Positions 1 to 12,245 of a stretch of DNA of 64,000 nt are shown one piece after another (positions within the stretch are counted from its first letter, which is position 1; each line of letters begins with the position of its first letter). Position numbers and translations under genes: made by a program. Location of the stretch: positions 36,078,501 through 36,142,500 of the forward strand of contig CM075348.1 in NCBI GenBank assembly GCA_037693485.1, in the 5' to 3' direction. The notes beneath the pieces are model-generated. The model was given only the letters and a program-made list of their open reading frames with translations. It was not told the DNA's origin and searched no databases. The DNA comes from Kitagawia praeruptora. Taxonomy: Eukaryota > Streptophyta > Magnoliopsida > Apiales > Apiaceae.

Positions 1-1851
1 TCCAGCTGTTCACCACCCAAGTTCATCTTACAATATGTTCGGTGATACAGTATGTTGACCGAACTCCCCTCATCGACCAACACTCTCCAAATCTTGTTTT
101 CTCCGATGACGGGGTTTATGACAAGAGGGTCTTCGTGCGCCCATATCACATCTTCAAAGTCATCTTCCGTGAATGATATTGGAAGTGGTTGTTTGGCTAC
201 ACTTGACTGGTAGAGGCTATAGATTTGCCTGGCATACTTCTTTCGGGTTGTTTTGTTGTCCCGATCGAGTATGGTTCCTCCGGATATTGTTCTGAATTCA
301 CCTCGATACTTCTCTGAACCTTCGACATCTCTAGTGTCTCTCTTCTTTTCTTTGTCATCCAGTTTGTCTCTCAGATCTCCAACAAACTTGGTAAGTTCCC
401 TGTTTTTTACCATTTTCTCAATCAATTTCTTCAAGTGGTATCATTCATCAGTGTTGTGACCTTTATCCCGATGATAGTCACAATATTTGTTTTCGCTCCT
501 TCTGTTTTCAGGGGTCTTTAGCCTGGGTGGTCTAACGAACCCAGGCTTACCCTTTATCTCGTGGAGAATCTTCGAGATAGGTGCGTTAAGTGGCGTGAAC
601 ACAGTACTATCTCTATCTCTTCTTCATTCGGCCCCCTTATCAGGCCTAGTATCATTCAGTCTGCTTTTAACATCACCACGACCCCTTCGGTCGTCCCTCC
701 TATCGTCTTTTCTATCATATCTATCATTCTTCTTATTATCCTTATACCCCCCCAATTGATTCTAACTTCCTTCTAATATCCTCCCCCCTCACATATATAT
801 CATTCAAAGATTTAGGAGGCATATCATAAAGAGAAGATCGAAGCTTCTTACCTTTAATTGGATGTAGGCCGGCTGCGAGGAATCCAGCTGCCTTGACTTT
901 ATCCAGGTTGGTAACCATTCCAGCTTCTTCTTTAAACCTTGCCAAGTAGTCACCCAAATCTTCGTTCGGCCCCTCCCTGCAGTGAATTAGGGCTTCGGTG
1001 TCTTTCTCTCTTCGGCACAAGTGGGAGTAATGCCTCAAGAACTTCTTCTTTATCTGCTCATATGAGCCAATTGACCTAGGTCTTAATGACCTATACCACA
1101 TGGACGCATTCCCCTTGAGGTATGTCTTGAACATCTTGCAGAGCATCACATCACAGTGTCCCATATCAGTCATGAGCGATTCATACTTCTCACAATGGTC
1201 TTCGGGGTCACCCTTTCCGTTGAATTCATTCATCTTTGGGAATTGCCTTCCTGGAGGTGGTCGGAACTGTTCGATATCCTCAGTCACCACTGGCTCGTGG
1301 CTGACCTTTCTTTCCCCAAACATAGCCTTCTCGATCCTTCGGATACGGTCATCCGTGTGTGGACCTTCTTCCTCCGAATCAGAGGAATACACAACCTTCG
1401 ACCGGGTTCTCCTAGAGTGTGATTCAGAGTCTCCTGATTCATCTTCATCATTTCTAGTCCTCGGCCTGTTATCCCTTCGATCTTCATGCTCCGGGTCTTC
1501 GGCTTCTAGAGCATCGCGGAGTGCTTTCTCTTACAACTCAATCTCCTCCCTTTGGAGCTTTAGGGCCTCTAGCCTCAAGCGATCGGCCTCCCTCTTCTTG
1601 GCCAGACGTTCGGCCTCCCTATCGCTCTTTTCTTTCTCCATTTCCTTCCGCTTCCCCTTAGCCTTTTATTCCTCTCGCTATTTCATGAGCATCTCTTGTT
1701 GTTCTTCGGGAGATGGCATATCTCCTTCTTCCTCAAAATTCAACAGCTTTGGGGTGATGGGAGTTGTCCTCGGGATTAAGGGAGGAGTGGTGCGACTGTT
1801 TCCAGCCACGGTACTATCGTCAGCTATTGGTATTTCGGTTTCATTCGTCAT
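1..1851 (-). pseudogene. Tat-lineage Ty3/gypsy gag-protease, broken and cut by the window edge
   Basis: Read on the minus strand from an ATG at 1851, this is the gag and start of the protease of a Ty3/gypsy retrotransposon, which would make the capsid and cleave the polyprotein. A charged N-terminal region (RERE/KKREAD-like) leads into a retrotransposon gag domain at 1392-742 (motifs MWYRSL, FLRHYSHL, LGDYLARFKEEAGM). A zinc-knuckle-like CDYHRDKGHNTDE follows near 450-485, then the retropepsin motif VDEGSSVNIL near 60-90. The frame is broken: TAG and TAA stops near 1670-1682, a shift at the run of C near 747-753, and a TGA at 441-443 where the last zinc-knuckle cysteine is expected. Polymerase domains would lie to the left, outside the window. 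The family is secure from motifs; the Tat lineage is inferred from the gag style and primer site. Confidence 0.85.
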
Positions 1852-1889
1852 GATTGATTATAGAGCTCAACAAAAACTTATTTCTGCGT

Positions 1890-1907
1890 TTCCCACAGAC
1901 GGCGCCA
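1890..1907 (-). other. Primer-binding site of the minus-strand Tat-like element
   Basis: On the minus strand TGGCGCCGTCTGTGGGAA starts two bases after the LTR end (TAACA). This is the usual position and form of a tRNA primer-binding site in plant Tat-type elements. I do not assign the tRNA. Confidence 0.8.
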
Positions 1908-1909
1908 AA

Positions 1910-1954
1910 TGTTACGACCGAATTTCTCTCTGACCTCAAGTCGGTCGGACCTGC
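1910..1954 (-). repeat. 5' LTR of the Tat-like element, first 45 bp (split)
   Basis: The LTR runs 1910-1954 and resumes at 11196-11526, because an Athila-like element inserted into it (duplication CCTGC at 1950-1954 and 11191-11195). Read on the minus strand the LTR starts TGTTGGAGGCCC at 11526 and ends GGTCGTAACA at 1910, about 376 bp in all. Confidence 0.8.
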
Positions 1955-3445
1955 TGATAAGTGGATTTCATATCCACTTGGAGCGTTCCATATCGGCTTA
2001 AATTGATTGTTTTGGACTCAAGTTTGTTATAGTTTGATGTGTTTTGTGTAGATGTGCAGGCTTGCAAGAATGTCGATTAAGGTGATGCTTCTGTAGTGTT
2101 TTGAGGATTAATTAATTGAAATTCGGATTTTCTGGGACGGTTGCGCAGTCTACATTGTTTTGGCTATATCTGGAGTTCTATAAGTCCGTTTTCAGCGATC
2201 TTACTGCCCACGCGAAGCTTGAGAGATTTTCTACAACATGGAACAGGTGTTGCATGAGCAGGCTGCGCGTGGTGAGATCAGACAGCACGACAAGCAGACT
2301 GTTGGGAGCAGGGAAATTACTGTTTTGCCCTTTTCAAGTTCTAATTGTATTTTGGGCAGTTTTTAGCACCTTAATTAAATTCTAATTGTAATAGAATGCA
2401 ATTTCTTGTTGGGCAAGAATTATAGAGCCTATATAAACACATCCTAGCATTGTAATCATGATAGTTTATTATTGTAACATAGCTTAGATCTGCAAGGGAG
2501 AAAAGGAGAGAAGGATTCAACGCTCGTGACAAGCAACATATCTAGATCTATTTCATCTTTTGTGTTATTCTGGATTATAGATTTGTTTTCTCAACTCTTT
2601 ATTTTAATAATATTATTGCTTCTTTCTTCCATATCTTGTTATTTATCATGTTTTCATCAAATTCTATGATGATGAAGGGTTCAATTATGAGCTAATCGTT
2701 GTCATGGGATTCTAACGGAGTTATTTATGGAACTTAGTATCTTGATGCTTTAAAGATCTGTGTGTGGTGTATAATTGATATCCTCGTATGGTTATGCTTA
2801 ATTGATAGATGCGTCGCGAACATCTAATTTGTTAATCTCTTGTGAAGTGAAAGTGGATCTTGAGATTTAGAACTTGCCATGCTAGCATAGGTTCATAGTT
2901 GTTTATCAATATGATTCGTGGTGTGAGATGAAAATACTTATACTACCCTATATGATTTTAATGGATAACTTGCTCTTCAACCGTTATGTTTTCAAATTCT
3001 ATAGACATATAGGGTCTAAGCATAATTGGTGTCTATTCATCTTCTATCTCTTTTGTGGATGTATGTTTAGTTTGGTATGCGTATGCTGACAGGTAGCGTA
3101 TACTTGTTTCGTGTTATCCGATCAGATATCAAAACCATTGCTCATAGTGATTAAAGGCGTCAGATCTAAGGGAAGTATTTAATGAAGTTAGGATCCCATG
3201 TTTATTCTCATATGAGTAATTCGATTTAATTCTCTTAGTTAATTAATTATTTATTTTGTTAATTTGCATCTTAGTTAATTTAGTTACTCAAAAATCCCAA
3301 TTTGTTACTTTTCTTAGCAGTGAATTAAAGCCATACTTTGTTGAATAGGTGCATCTACTGAATAGAACCATAACCAGATCTGTGTGGAACAAACTTGAAT
3401 TATATTACTTGTGACCACGTATACTTGCGTGATTTTGTGTCAACA
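1955..3445 (+). repeat. 5' LTR of the Athila-like element
   Basis: Starts TGATAAGTGG, ends TGTCAACA, 1491 bp, paired with 9698-11190. A TATA box (TATATAAA) lies at 2430-2437 in the context GAGCCTATATAAAC. The head resembles the diverged solo LTR at 25293-26608, for example TTGGCCATATCT with a nearby CTGCCCACGCGAA. Confidence 0.93.
2430..2437 (+). promoter_or_regulatory. TATA box of the Athila-like 5' LTR
   Basis: TATATAAA within the LTR; the same box is at 10174-10181 in the 3' LTR. It is the likely pol II promoter driving the element transcript. Confidence 0.6.
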
Positions 3446-3451
3446 AGTTTT

Positions 3452-3469
3452 TGGCGCCGCTACCGGGGA
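3452..3469 (+). other. Primer-binding site of the Athila-like element
   Basis: TGGCGCCGCTACCGGGGA begins six bases after the LTR end. This is the Athila-type primer site seen in many plants. Confidence 0.85.
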
Positions 3470-3585
3470 TCATCAGTGTTTTATTTTTAGTTTATGTGCT
3501 TGTCAATAGTGGTCGTCAGCGTTCACTGACTCAGATTTCTTACTTTGTTTGTTTGTTTCGTGGTGTTTTAGGTACTTGAATTTGT

Positions 3586-6297
3586 ATGCGAACTCGCTTA
3601 CAAGCTCGTTTGGAAGAACTGGCGGAAGACGATCTTGTAGAGAATAAAGAGGATAAGAAAGAGGAATCTGAAGCTACAGTAGCAATGGCAGATGCAGCAG
3701 CAGCTAAGGCTTTGAAGGAGTATTCTCAGCCGAAGATCAATGATATCCAGTCGAGTATTATCAGGCCAACCATCACGGCTAATAACTTCGAGATCAAGTC
3801 GGGCACTATTCAGATGCTACAGAATTCGGTACAGTTTGGGGGTGCTCCTACGGATGATCCTAACATGCATATTCGGGACTTTATTGAGATCTGTGATACT
3901 TTCAAGTTCAATGGTGTTTCAGATGATGCTATCAAGTTGTGGCTTTTTCCATTCTCTTTGAAGGATAAGGCCAAGGGCTGGTTACACTATCTACCACCTG
4001 GTTTCATTACTACATGGGAGGATCTTGCTCAGAAGCTTCTCACTAAATTCTTCCCTATGGCAAAAACTGCAGCAATAAGGAACCAGCTAACTCAGTTTCA
4101 GCAGCAATCTGGAAAATCTTTGTGTGAGGCTTGGGAACGATACAAGGAGATGCTTCGTAGATGTCCACATCATGGCATGCCTGACTGGATGGTTATTAAC
4201 AGTTTCTACAATGGGTTGGGAGCACAATCTAGACCTATGCTTGATGCAGCATCAAGAGGAGCTCTTTGGGCTAAGAGCTATGATGAAGCTTATGAACTTA
4301 TTGAGACGATGGCTGCTAATGAATATCAAAATCCAACCCAGAGGCTTTCTCAAGGCAAGGTAGCAGGTATGTTTGAGGTGGATACAGCTTCAGCAATTGC
4401 AGCTCAGTTGAAGGCTTTGACAATGAAGGTGGATTCTCTTGCAAATTATGGAGTTCATCAGGTGGCTAGTGTTTGTGAGCTATGTGCGGGTGCACTTGAG
4501 ACGAATCAATATGCTATTTCTCCTGAATCAGCACAGTTTGTGAGTAATTTTCAGAGACTCGCTGCACCAGTTCCAGCTACTTATCATCCTAGCAACAGGA
4601 ATCATCCCAATTTCAGCTGGAGCAACAATCAAGGAGCTCAACAACCTTATCAGCAGCAATTTCAGGGATAACAAGCAAAGCCATTCAATCAAGGCTATCA
4701 ACATCCTTATGCTTCGAGGGCACCATATCAACCTCCTGGATTTCAGCAGCAACAGCCCCAGGCTCATGCAGGACAATCATCTAATGAAATATCAGAGATG
4801 GATAAGTTTAGGATGATGATGAAGAACCTGCAAGCTTCTCAAAAGATCTTGGAAAACTAGATGGGACAGATTGCAAGTGCATTACTAAATATGCAACATG
4901 GAACTCTTCCAAGTAATACAGAGATTAATCCAGACAAGAGGGAGGTCCATGAGCAGGTGAAAGCAGTTACTTTGAGATCGGGAAGGGTTACAACAGATCC
5001 AAAATCAGCAAATAAAGAAGATGAAGATGTTCAGAATCAGCAGGTTGAAAAATCTGCAGTGCCAGAAATTGAGAAATCTGATTTAGTGGCTGATCAGCTT
5101 GATGGTGAGAAGAGCAAGAAACCTGTTGAAAAGTCTACTCCGGAGCAATCTTCAAAGAATAATCAGATCTATCCGCCTCCGCAATATCCTGAACGCTTGC
5201 AGAAAAGTCAAGAGAAACGGTTTCAAAAGTTTACGGATGTCTTCAAGAAACTATCCATTAACATTCCTTTTGTTGAAGCATTGGAGCAGATGCCAAGATA
5301 TGCAAAGTTCGTGAAGGATATTTTGTCACGGAAGAGAAGGTTGGAAGAATTTGAAACAGTGGCTTTGACAGAGGAGTGCAGTGCGGTGTTGCAACAAAAA
5401 TTGCCTCCTAAACTTAAGGATCCAGGAAGCTTTACAATTCCATGCACCATTGGGAAGTTGTCTTTTGGCAAATGCTTATGTGATTTTCGAGCTAGTATTA
5501 ATCTCATGCCCTTGTCTGTTTTCAAGCAACTTGGTCTACCGGAGCCAAAGCCAACTAACATCTCTTTGCAGTTGGCTGATCTATCTATCACGTATCCGAG
5601 GGGTATAGTAGAGGATGTCTTGGTGAAGGTTGATAAGCTCATATTTCCTGCCGATTTTGTGATTCTAGATTTCAAAGAAGATAAGAAGATTCCTATAATC
5701 TTGGGAAGGCCTTTTCTAGCTACGGGTCGTACTTTGATCGATGTGCAAAAAGGAGAGCTTACAATGAGGGTGCAAGATCAGAATGTCACCTTTAATGTGT
5801 TCAAGGCCATGAAATTTCCAACAGAGGATGAAGAGTGTTGTAGTGTGGAAATGGTTGATACGGGTCAGATAAAAAAGTTTGATCAGTTATTGAGTGAAAA
5901 ATCGGACACACACGTGCTAAAGCATCCCATTATTGATTCCATTGACGGTTCTTCAGTTCAAGATCTTTCGAGTGTAAAGCTTGGGAAACTTCCACCACAT
6001 TTGAGGTATGTCCTTTTGAATAATGAGCTAGTGATTTTTGAGGAGGGGCATGATAACGTGTTGCGAAGGTGGAAAACCGATGATAAGGAAGAAGAAATTT
6101 TTGTTCAGCCGTTAGAGTCGGAGAAGCACCTTAGAGGTGTGAAAAAGAAAAAGAAGAAGGTTTGGCCGTTTGGTAGTAAAATCAGGTTGAAGTCTGATGA
6201 AAGAGATTTGTGGAAAGCAAGCAACCAAGATGTCAAAGTTCGTATGAATGGTCTATGTGTTGAGGATGGTTCAGTTATTCTTTTGAAACCACCATGA
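3586..6297 (+). pseudogene. Athila-like gag-protease polyprotein with two stop codons
   Basis: One reading frame of about 904 codons interrupted by TAA at 4669-4671 and TAG at 4858-4860, both in glutamine-rich context where CAA or CAG is expected. The first part (3586-4671) holds a retrotransposon gag domain (LWLFPFSLKDKAKGWL, TTWEDLAQKLLTKFFP, WERYKEMLRRCPHHG). The part after 4861 holds a retropepsin-like domain (CTIGKLSFGKCLC, INLMPLSVFKQLGL, IPIILGRPFLATGRTLIDV). The usual D-x-G active-site triplet reads D-F-R at about 5491, so the protease is probably dead. The ORF ends with a lysine-rich stretch and a short tail that may be the remnant of the integrase C-terminus, as if an in-frame internal deletion removed RT, RNase H and integrase core. 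Confidence 0.9.
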
Positions 6298-7170
6298 GTT
6301 GAGGAAGTAACGTCAAGCTATTGACGTTAAAGGAGCGCTTCGTGGGAGGCAACCCACGCATTAGTGTAGGAAAAAAAAATCTGTTAAAAAAAAACGAATT
6401 TTTGAGCAGGTTGCAGCTCTGTAACGCAGGCTGCACCTGCGTTTCTGGTTATCGGGCAGGTTGCAGGTGTGTAACTGTGCCTACGTTACTGGACTAGGGG
6501 CAGACTGCGGGGGTGTGGCGCAGGTTGCGCCTGCGCAACTGCTCTTGGGGCAAGTTGCTTGGCACGCGCGAAGCTTGCGTGGCTTTCTGATTGATCAGTG
6601 TGTTGCCAATTGTTTTCAGCTGCTGTTCTAATAAAAAAAACTTTTTAACCCCACATCCTATTTATACCTTCTAATCCTATATCAATTTCTCCACCTACTT
6701 CTTTTCCTTTTTCAATTCCAAAACCACCCATCTCTCCCTTAAAAATTCTAAACCTATTTCTTTTCTAATTCTTTTTCTTTAATTCATTAAATTTTTTTTT
6801 CTATCCTATATCAAATTTCAATTTCCACCCAAATTTTTTTCCTTTTCACATTAAAATTTTTATATTCATCCTATCACTCCATTGTCTATATATACCCATA
6901 CATACACACCCAATTCATTCTCTTCATCCTCTACATCTCTAAAAAAATTCAAGTTTGGGGGAAAATTAGTACAAGTTCACCTCTTCGATTCGTAGTAGGA
7001 TATCTCTTCTCTAATTTTATTTTTATTACGAATTTGTGTTCTTGTAAATTGGGGATTTTGTATTATTCTTGTTAATTGGGTATTTTTGGTGTGATATTGC
7101 TTGGTATTTTTGGTGTGCGATTGCTTGGTGGTTGTTGGTGGTGTTATTGTTGAGTGGGGTTTTGATTATT
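6298..7170 (+). other. Spacer between gag-protease and env-like ORF of the Athila-like element
   Basis: No coding capacity. It opens with a short hairpin (GTGGGAGGCAACCCAC near 6342-6357) of the kind found just after the pol ORF in Athila elements. Next comes a GC-richer stretch with repeats of GCAGGTTGCA / CTGCACCTGCG (6405-6560), then a pyrimidine-rich, AT-rich leader. A polypurine-like AAGTTTGGGGG is at 6951-6961. Confidence 0.6.
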
Positions 7171-8240
7171 ATGGCTCCTAAGCGAATGAGGGGTGGTTCT
7201 AGTAGGGTGGAGAGATTTTCTTCTCCGGATGCGGAGGTTGAGTATAATCGATTGTTGTCTAGATCGGTGGCGAAAGAAAGGGGGTTTTTGCCAACTCATC
7301 ATTATGGGTTGGTTGATGTGATTAATGAGTTACGTTGGGGTGAGATTTGTAAGGCGCCTGCTCCGATTCCGGTGAATGTTGTTAGGGAATTTTATGCGAA
7401 TGCTAAAGGTGAGCCGGATGGGGTGTGTGTGGTTCGAGGTAAACAGGTGGATTATAGTGCTGATGTTATTCGTCAAATTTTGGGACAACTACCTAAGATT
7501 GTGGGGGATGAAGATTGGGCAAGGAAGACTAGTGAGGATGTGGATATGGAAGCGATTGTTCGTGAGTTATGTGTTCCTGGTATAGTTTGGAAATATAAAT
7601 TGGGAACTACTGAGCCGATTAATTTTCCGTCTTCTCTGATGAATAAGTATGCACGAGCATGGTATTTATTTATCTGTGCGAATATTATGCCTACTTCTCA
7701 TACGGGTGAGTAATAGCTGATAGAACGATTCTTCTTTGGGGCATTCTCAAGGGGAAGTACATTGATGTCGGTTATATTGTTTATCAGAATATTATCAGGT
7801 TTTTAAAGTCTAATGCACTGTCATCGATGCCTCATGCTTTTGTTATAGCTGGTTTCTGTATGGATAGTGGTGTTACATGGGGTACGAAGGAGGATCTGCA
7901 GCCACCTATGGCTTCCATTGTTGACGTGTCTATTGATCGCATGCCAGAATGGCTAGGTGGGATTCCACATCCGAGGGGGCTTGGTTATGTTGTTGTTGGT
8001 GCTGGTACTAATGGTCGGGGAGCGGGCGCTCAACCACGTGTTTCGAGAGTACCGAGAGTTTTGGATGCCCACTTTAGACGTTTGTATAGGAGGATGGATA
8101 CTATACATGCTAGCAACCGGGAGTATGCTGAGGATATGGCTGCAGCTTTGAGAGATGTGGGAATTCAGGCAAGGTGGTTAGTCTATAGAGCGCGTACGCA
8201 GTATCCACCGCCTGATTCATCCGATGATGAGGACGAGTAG
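7171..8240 (+). pseudogene. Athila env-like ORF (plant transposon protein domain), frameshifted
   Basis: The ORF opens with ATG at 7171 (basic start MAPKRMRGG) and contains the conserved region found downstream of pol in Athila elements (FLPTHHYGLVDVI, VVREFYANAKGEPDG, VVRGKQVDYSADVIRQILGQLP, NKYARAWYLFICANIMPTSH). A missing base near 7708 throws the frame into stops at 7711; the protein resumes in another frame (DRTILLWGILKGKYIDVGYI) and continues to 8240 with an acidic tail (DSSDDEDE). In-frame codons upstream of 7171 encode a tryptophan- and leucine-rich stretch that could be a membrane segment but is more likely leader sequence. Function is unknown; 'env-like' is a positional name. Confidence 0.8.
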
Positions 8241-9684
8241 GTATGTTTTCTGCTATCCCTTGTAGTTACTTCCATTCAATGCGGACATTGAATATTTCAA
8301 GTTTGGGGGTGGTTTGAGGGATTAATAGTTGTTTTTGTATTATGTGTTCATATAGGATATCATGTTTGCATGTTTAGTGTAATTATGCATATATGTTCGT
8401 GTTATCTACGTTTGTTTCATATAGGACATTCTGTTTTTATTTTTCGTATACCATGTGAGTTCATGTTAGTTGTATTTTCATGGCATGCATAATTCATGAT
8501 CCCTTAGGACGAGCTGATTCTGATTGATAGGTAGATGTTTTAATTAAGTGTGGTGATGATGAGTAGAGGGCTGATTTATAGTTTCTACGAAATTGACTTG
8601 CATGTTACGGGAACAAAACTTTTACACAAACTCATTGGGTGCTTTTGGGCTAGGTTAGGGTCATGCCTGTTTGGATGTTTTGAGATTTAATCACTTAATT
8701 ATATTTAGAATTTTCGTTATTCCCTTAATGGCGTAGGAGCTCTAAAGTCTAAGTTTGGGGGAAATCAGGGACTTCATGCTAGTTGTTATTATTTGTTAAA
8801 TAATGGCTAGGTGTCAAATGACTAGTAGCCGGCTCATATTTATATGAGTAGTCTAGGGTTGGAAATGAGAAAGGCTCATTCCAGATTACATGAAAAAAAA
8901 AAGTCAGAAAAAAAAAGAAAAAAAAGAAAGAAAAAAAAAGAGTCAATAGTTTAATTGTTAAATGCAGAATTAATCACGAGTGAGCTCTTTAATACTCGAG
9001 TAATTAAGTCTGAGGGGACTTAGTCCTAGTAACCTAAAGCTCTTGTGGTTTGGGATTGCTGACCTAACACTCGCTACATGGGTATTATTGTATAAGCCTT
9101 TTGGGGTCTCATTCATTGCACGGTTAAATAAGCATGCGTATTGTATATAGTAGTATGTGTTGCAGTGTAGTAATAAAGCATCAATTCCTGGCTAACTTGA
9201 ATGAGGATGGTGGTGTTTCTATGTTATGAAGTGTCTACAGTCTATTCTTTTTATAAACCTGTGATTATCTTGGCGAAGAATAGGTATGATTTTTTATCTA
9301 GTTTTGGGAGTATTTCTGATGAGCATCGCACACACGCACGTTTCCGTTCATGTATTGTTATTATACGGAGACTTAGTCGAGCTCTGCTTGGATTTATTTG
9401 CATTCTTTGAAACGTTTGCTTGTTAGTTGGTTTTGGTGAGTTTGAAGGGGATCTTTGCATTTTTTCCATATTAGTTGCATTCATGCATTGCATTGCATTA
9501 GGTTAAATGGATTTTGTGGGTACATTCACTATAGGCCCTCACGAGACCTTACTCGTCCACTAGGGCCGCCTAGGGATTTAAAGGGCTTGTTGCATATGCC
9601 AAATGCAACCGTGATCACCTACGGAAGTGGTACTAGTTAGTTAGTTAGTTGTAATTGTTTATGCTTGAGGACAAGCATCGGTTT
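8241..9684 (+). other. Non-coding 3' region of the Athila-like element
   Basis: No supportable gene. It contains further AAGTTTGGGGG polypurine-like copies at about 8300 and 8751, and an A-rich low-complexity tract at 8893-8941. Confidence 0.6.
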
Positions 9685-9697
9685 AAGTTTGGGGGTG
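9685..9697 (+). other. Polypurine tract of the Athila-like element
   Basis: AAGTTTGGGGGTG directly precedes the 3' LTR, the expected plus-strand priming site. Internal look-alikes at 6951, 8300 and 8751 are not next to an LTR. Confidence 0.8.
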
Positions 9698-11190
9698 TGA
9701 TAAGTGGATTTTATATTCACTTGGAGCGTTCCATATCGGCTTAAATTGATTGTTTTGGACTCAAGTTTGTTATAGTTTTGATGTGTTTTGTGTAGATGTG
9801 CAGGCTTGCAAGAATGTCGATTAAGGTGATGCTTCTGTAGTGTTTTGAGGATTAATTAATTGAAATTCGGATTTTCTGGGACGGTTGCGCAGTCTACACT
9901 GTTTCGGCCATATCTGGAGTTCTATAAGTCCGTTTTTAGCGATCTTACTGCCCACGCGAAGCTTGAGAGATTTTCTACAACATGGAACAGGTGTTGCACG
10001 AGCAGGCTGCGCGTGGTGAGAGCAGACAGCACGACAAGCAGACTGTTGGGAGCAGGAAAATTACTGTTTTGCCCTTTTCAAGTTCTAATTGTATTTTGGG
10101 CAGTTTTTAGCACCTTAATTAAATTCTAATTGTAATAGAAGGCAATTTCTTGCTGGGCAAGAATTATAGAGCCTATATAAACATATCCTAGCATTGTAAT
10201 CATGTTAGTTTTATTATTGTAACATAGCTTAGATCTGCAAGGGAGAAAATGAGAGAAGGATTCAACGCTCGTGACAAGCAACGGATCTAGATCTACTTCA
10301 TCTTTTGTGTTATTCTGGATTATAGATTTGTTTTCTCAACTCTTTATTTTAATAGTATTATTTCTTCTTTCTTCCATATCTTGTTATTTATCATGTTTTC
10401 ATCAAATCCCATGACGATGAACGGTTCAATTATGAGCTAATCGTTGTCATGGGATTCTAACAGAGTTATTTATGGAACTTAGTATCTTGATGCTTTAAAG
10501 ATCTGTGTGTGGTGTATAATTGATATACTCGTATGGTTATGCTTAATTGATAGATGCGTCGCGAACATCTAATTTGTTAATCTCTTGTGAAGTGAAAGTG
10601 GATCTTGAGATTTAGAACTTGCCATGCTAGCATAGGTTCATAGTTGTTTATCAATATGATTCGTGGTGTAAGATGAAAATACTTATACTACCCTATGTGA
10701 TCTTAATGGATAACTTGCTCTTCAACCGTTATGTTTTCAAATTCTATAGACATATAGGGTCTAAGCATAATTGGTGTCTATTCATCTTCTATCTCTTTTG
10801 TGGATGTATGTTTAGTTTGGTATGCGTATGCTGACAGGTAGCGTATACTTGTTTCGTGTTATCCGATCAGATATCAAAACCATTGCTCATAGTGATTAAA
10901 GGCGTCAGATCTAAGGGAAGTATTTAATGAAGTTAAGATCCCATGTTTATTCTCATATAAGTAAATCGATTTAATTTTCTTAGTTAATTAATTCTTTATT
11001 TTGTTAATTTGCATCTTAGTTAATTTAGTTACTCAAAAATCCCAATTTGTTACTTTTCTTAGCAGTGAATTAAAGCCATACATTGTTGAATAGGTGCATC
11101 TACTGAATAGAACCATAACCAGATCTCTGTGGAACGAACTTGAATTGTATTACTTGTGACCACGTATACTTGCGTGATTTTGTGTTAACA
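9698..11190 (+). repeat. 3' LTR of the Athila-like element
   Basis: Starts TGATAAGTGG, ends TGTTAACA, followed by the CCTGC duplication. TATA box at 10174-10181. Nearly identical to 1955-3445. Confidence 0.93.
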
Positions 11191-11195
11191 CCTGC

Positions 11196-11526
11196 AATGA
11201 AGAAGGATGCGAGGGATTGGCCCCCCGATTCACCTCTGGTGTGAGAATAAGTCAGTCGGTTTTTGTAAGGTATTATGAACGTAGAGAGCTTGTGTTTTTT
11301 CGTGTAAAATTGTGAATGAATGGTAAAATCAAACTTGACTCAACTTATTTTCTCTATTCGGGCGGTTACCGAGGAATATGCCACGTACATCGTAGTGTCC
11401 CACGTCCTTAGGAAGTGCAACCATACGACCGTTGTACCTTAAATGGGCCGAATGAATGTGGGCTTCCATTCGGGTTCGGGGTGTTGGGCCTTCGATCCAG
11501 CCCGTTAAGGAAGTGGGCCTCCAACA
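11196..11526 (-). repeat. Tat-like LTR, remainder beyond the Athila insertion
   Basis: Continues the LTR begun at 1910-1954. On the minus strand it starts TGTTGGAGGCCCACTTCC. The next 208 bp (11527-11734) show no recognisable feature. Confidence 0.7.
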
Positions 11527-11739
11527 ATTCCTATAGTCTTTCTTCTGCTTATGAGATTTAATCGACTTAACTATTGTTATACGTGTTGAATTTCATTCCA
11601 ATAGTTCATTGCACATTATAACATTTTTTAACATTGCATCTCCATTTTACCCATATAAAAAAACTATCATTAATATTCACATTCAATCGATTATTTACAA
11701 TACCTGCAAGATCACTAAAACGTCCTCATTCATACACTA

Positions 11740-12245
11740 CAAAAAGAATGGCCTTTTCCTACCGTAAATTTGGTAGGAAAATGTCGTTTTTTGGTAGTAA
11801 ATGGGTCATTTCCTATCACACGGAATTGCTTGACCCGGAAATGATCCCTGGTGGGAAATTTTGACGTGACGGTCAACAGCCACGAGATGACTTAGCAGCC
11901 ACTGGTTGGACCCACCTGACATGGAAGCCTACATGGCGTGGATCTGGTCCATGTCATCTTCCATGTCAAGCGCCACGTCACTTGCCACATCACACATTCT
12001 GAAGACGTAATTAAAGCATTTCCTACCATCATGGCTGGTAGGAAATGCAATTTTTGGTACGAAATATATCAGATAGGCTGATAAATAGCATTTCCTACCA
12101 ACCATTTTCTACCATCTTTTTTTATTTCCTACTAGGTATTTCCTACCATATTATTAAATGCGGTAGAAAAAGACTTGAATGTGGTAGGAAATATTGGGTT
12201 TGTAATGGTTATGATAGTAGGAAAAGCCTTGAATGTGATAGGAAT
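11740..12245 (+). repeat. Left subterminal repeat region of the outer CACTA element
   Basis: Many direct and inverted copies of GGTAGGAAA / TTTCCTACC, plus CACGT/CATGG-rich stretches at 11865-11995. Such repeats bind the CACTA accessory protein in known elements. Confidence 0.7.

Larger units (their letters stand above)
1955..11190 (+). mobile_element. Athila-like LTR retrotransposon lacking the polymerase region
   Basis: A complete 9.2-kb insertion: 5' LTR 1955-3445, primer site 3452-3469, gag-protease 3586-6297, env-like ORF 7171-8240, polypurine tract 9685-9697, 3' LTR 9698-11190, and a perfect 5-bp duplication CCTGC on both sides. The two LTRs (1491 and 1493 bp) differ at only scattered positions, so the insertion is fairly recent. 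No reverse transcriptase, RNase H or integrase core motif exists between protease and env-like ORF, where a normal Athila carries about 3 kb of these. It therefore must have moved using another element's enzymes. It sits in the LTR of the older Tat-like element. Confidence 0.92.

Noticed and set aside
1100..1933. 277-codon serine-rich plus-strand frame
   Set aside because: It is the antisense of the minus-strand gag, which has recognisable domains.
7069..7170. Tryptophan/leucine-rich N-terminal extension of the Athila env-like ORF as a signal anchor
   Set aside because: The upstream ATG lies in repetitive leader sequence (TATTTTTGGTGTG repeated); the ATG at 7171 with a basic N-terminus is the better start.
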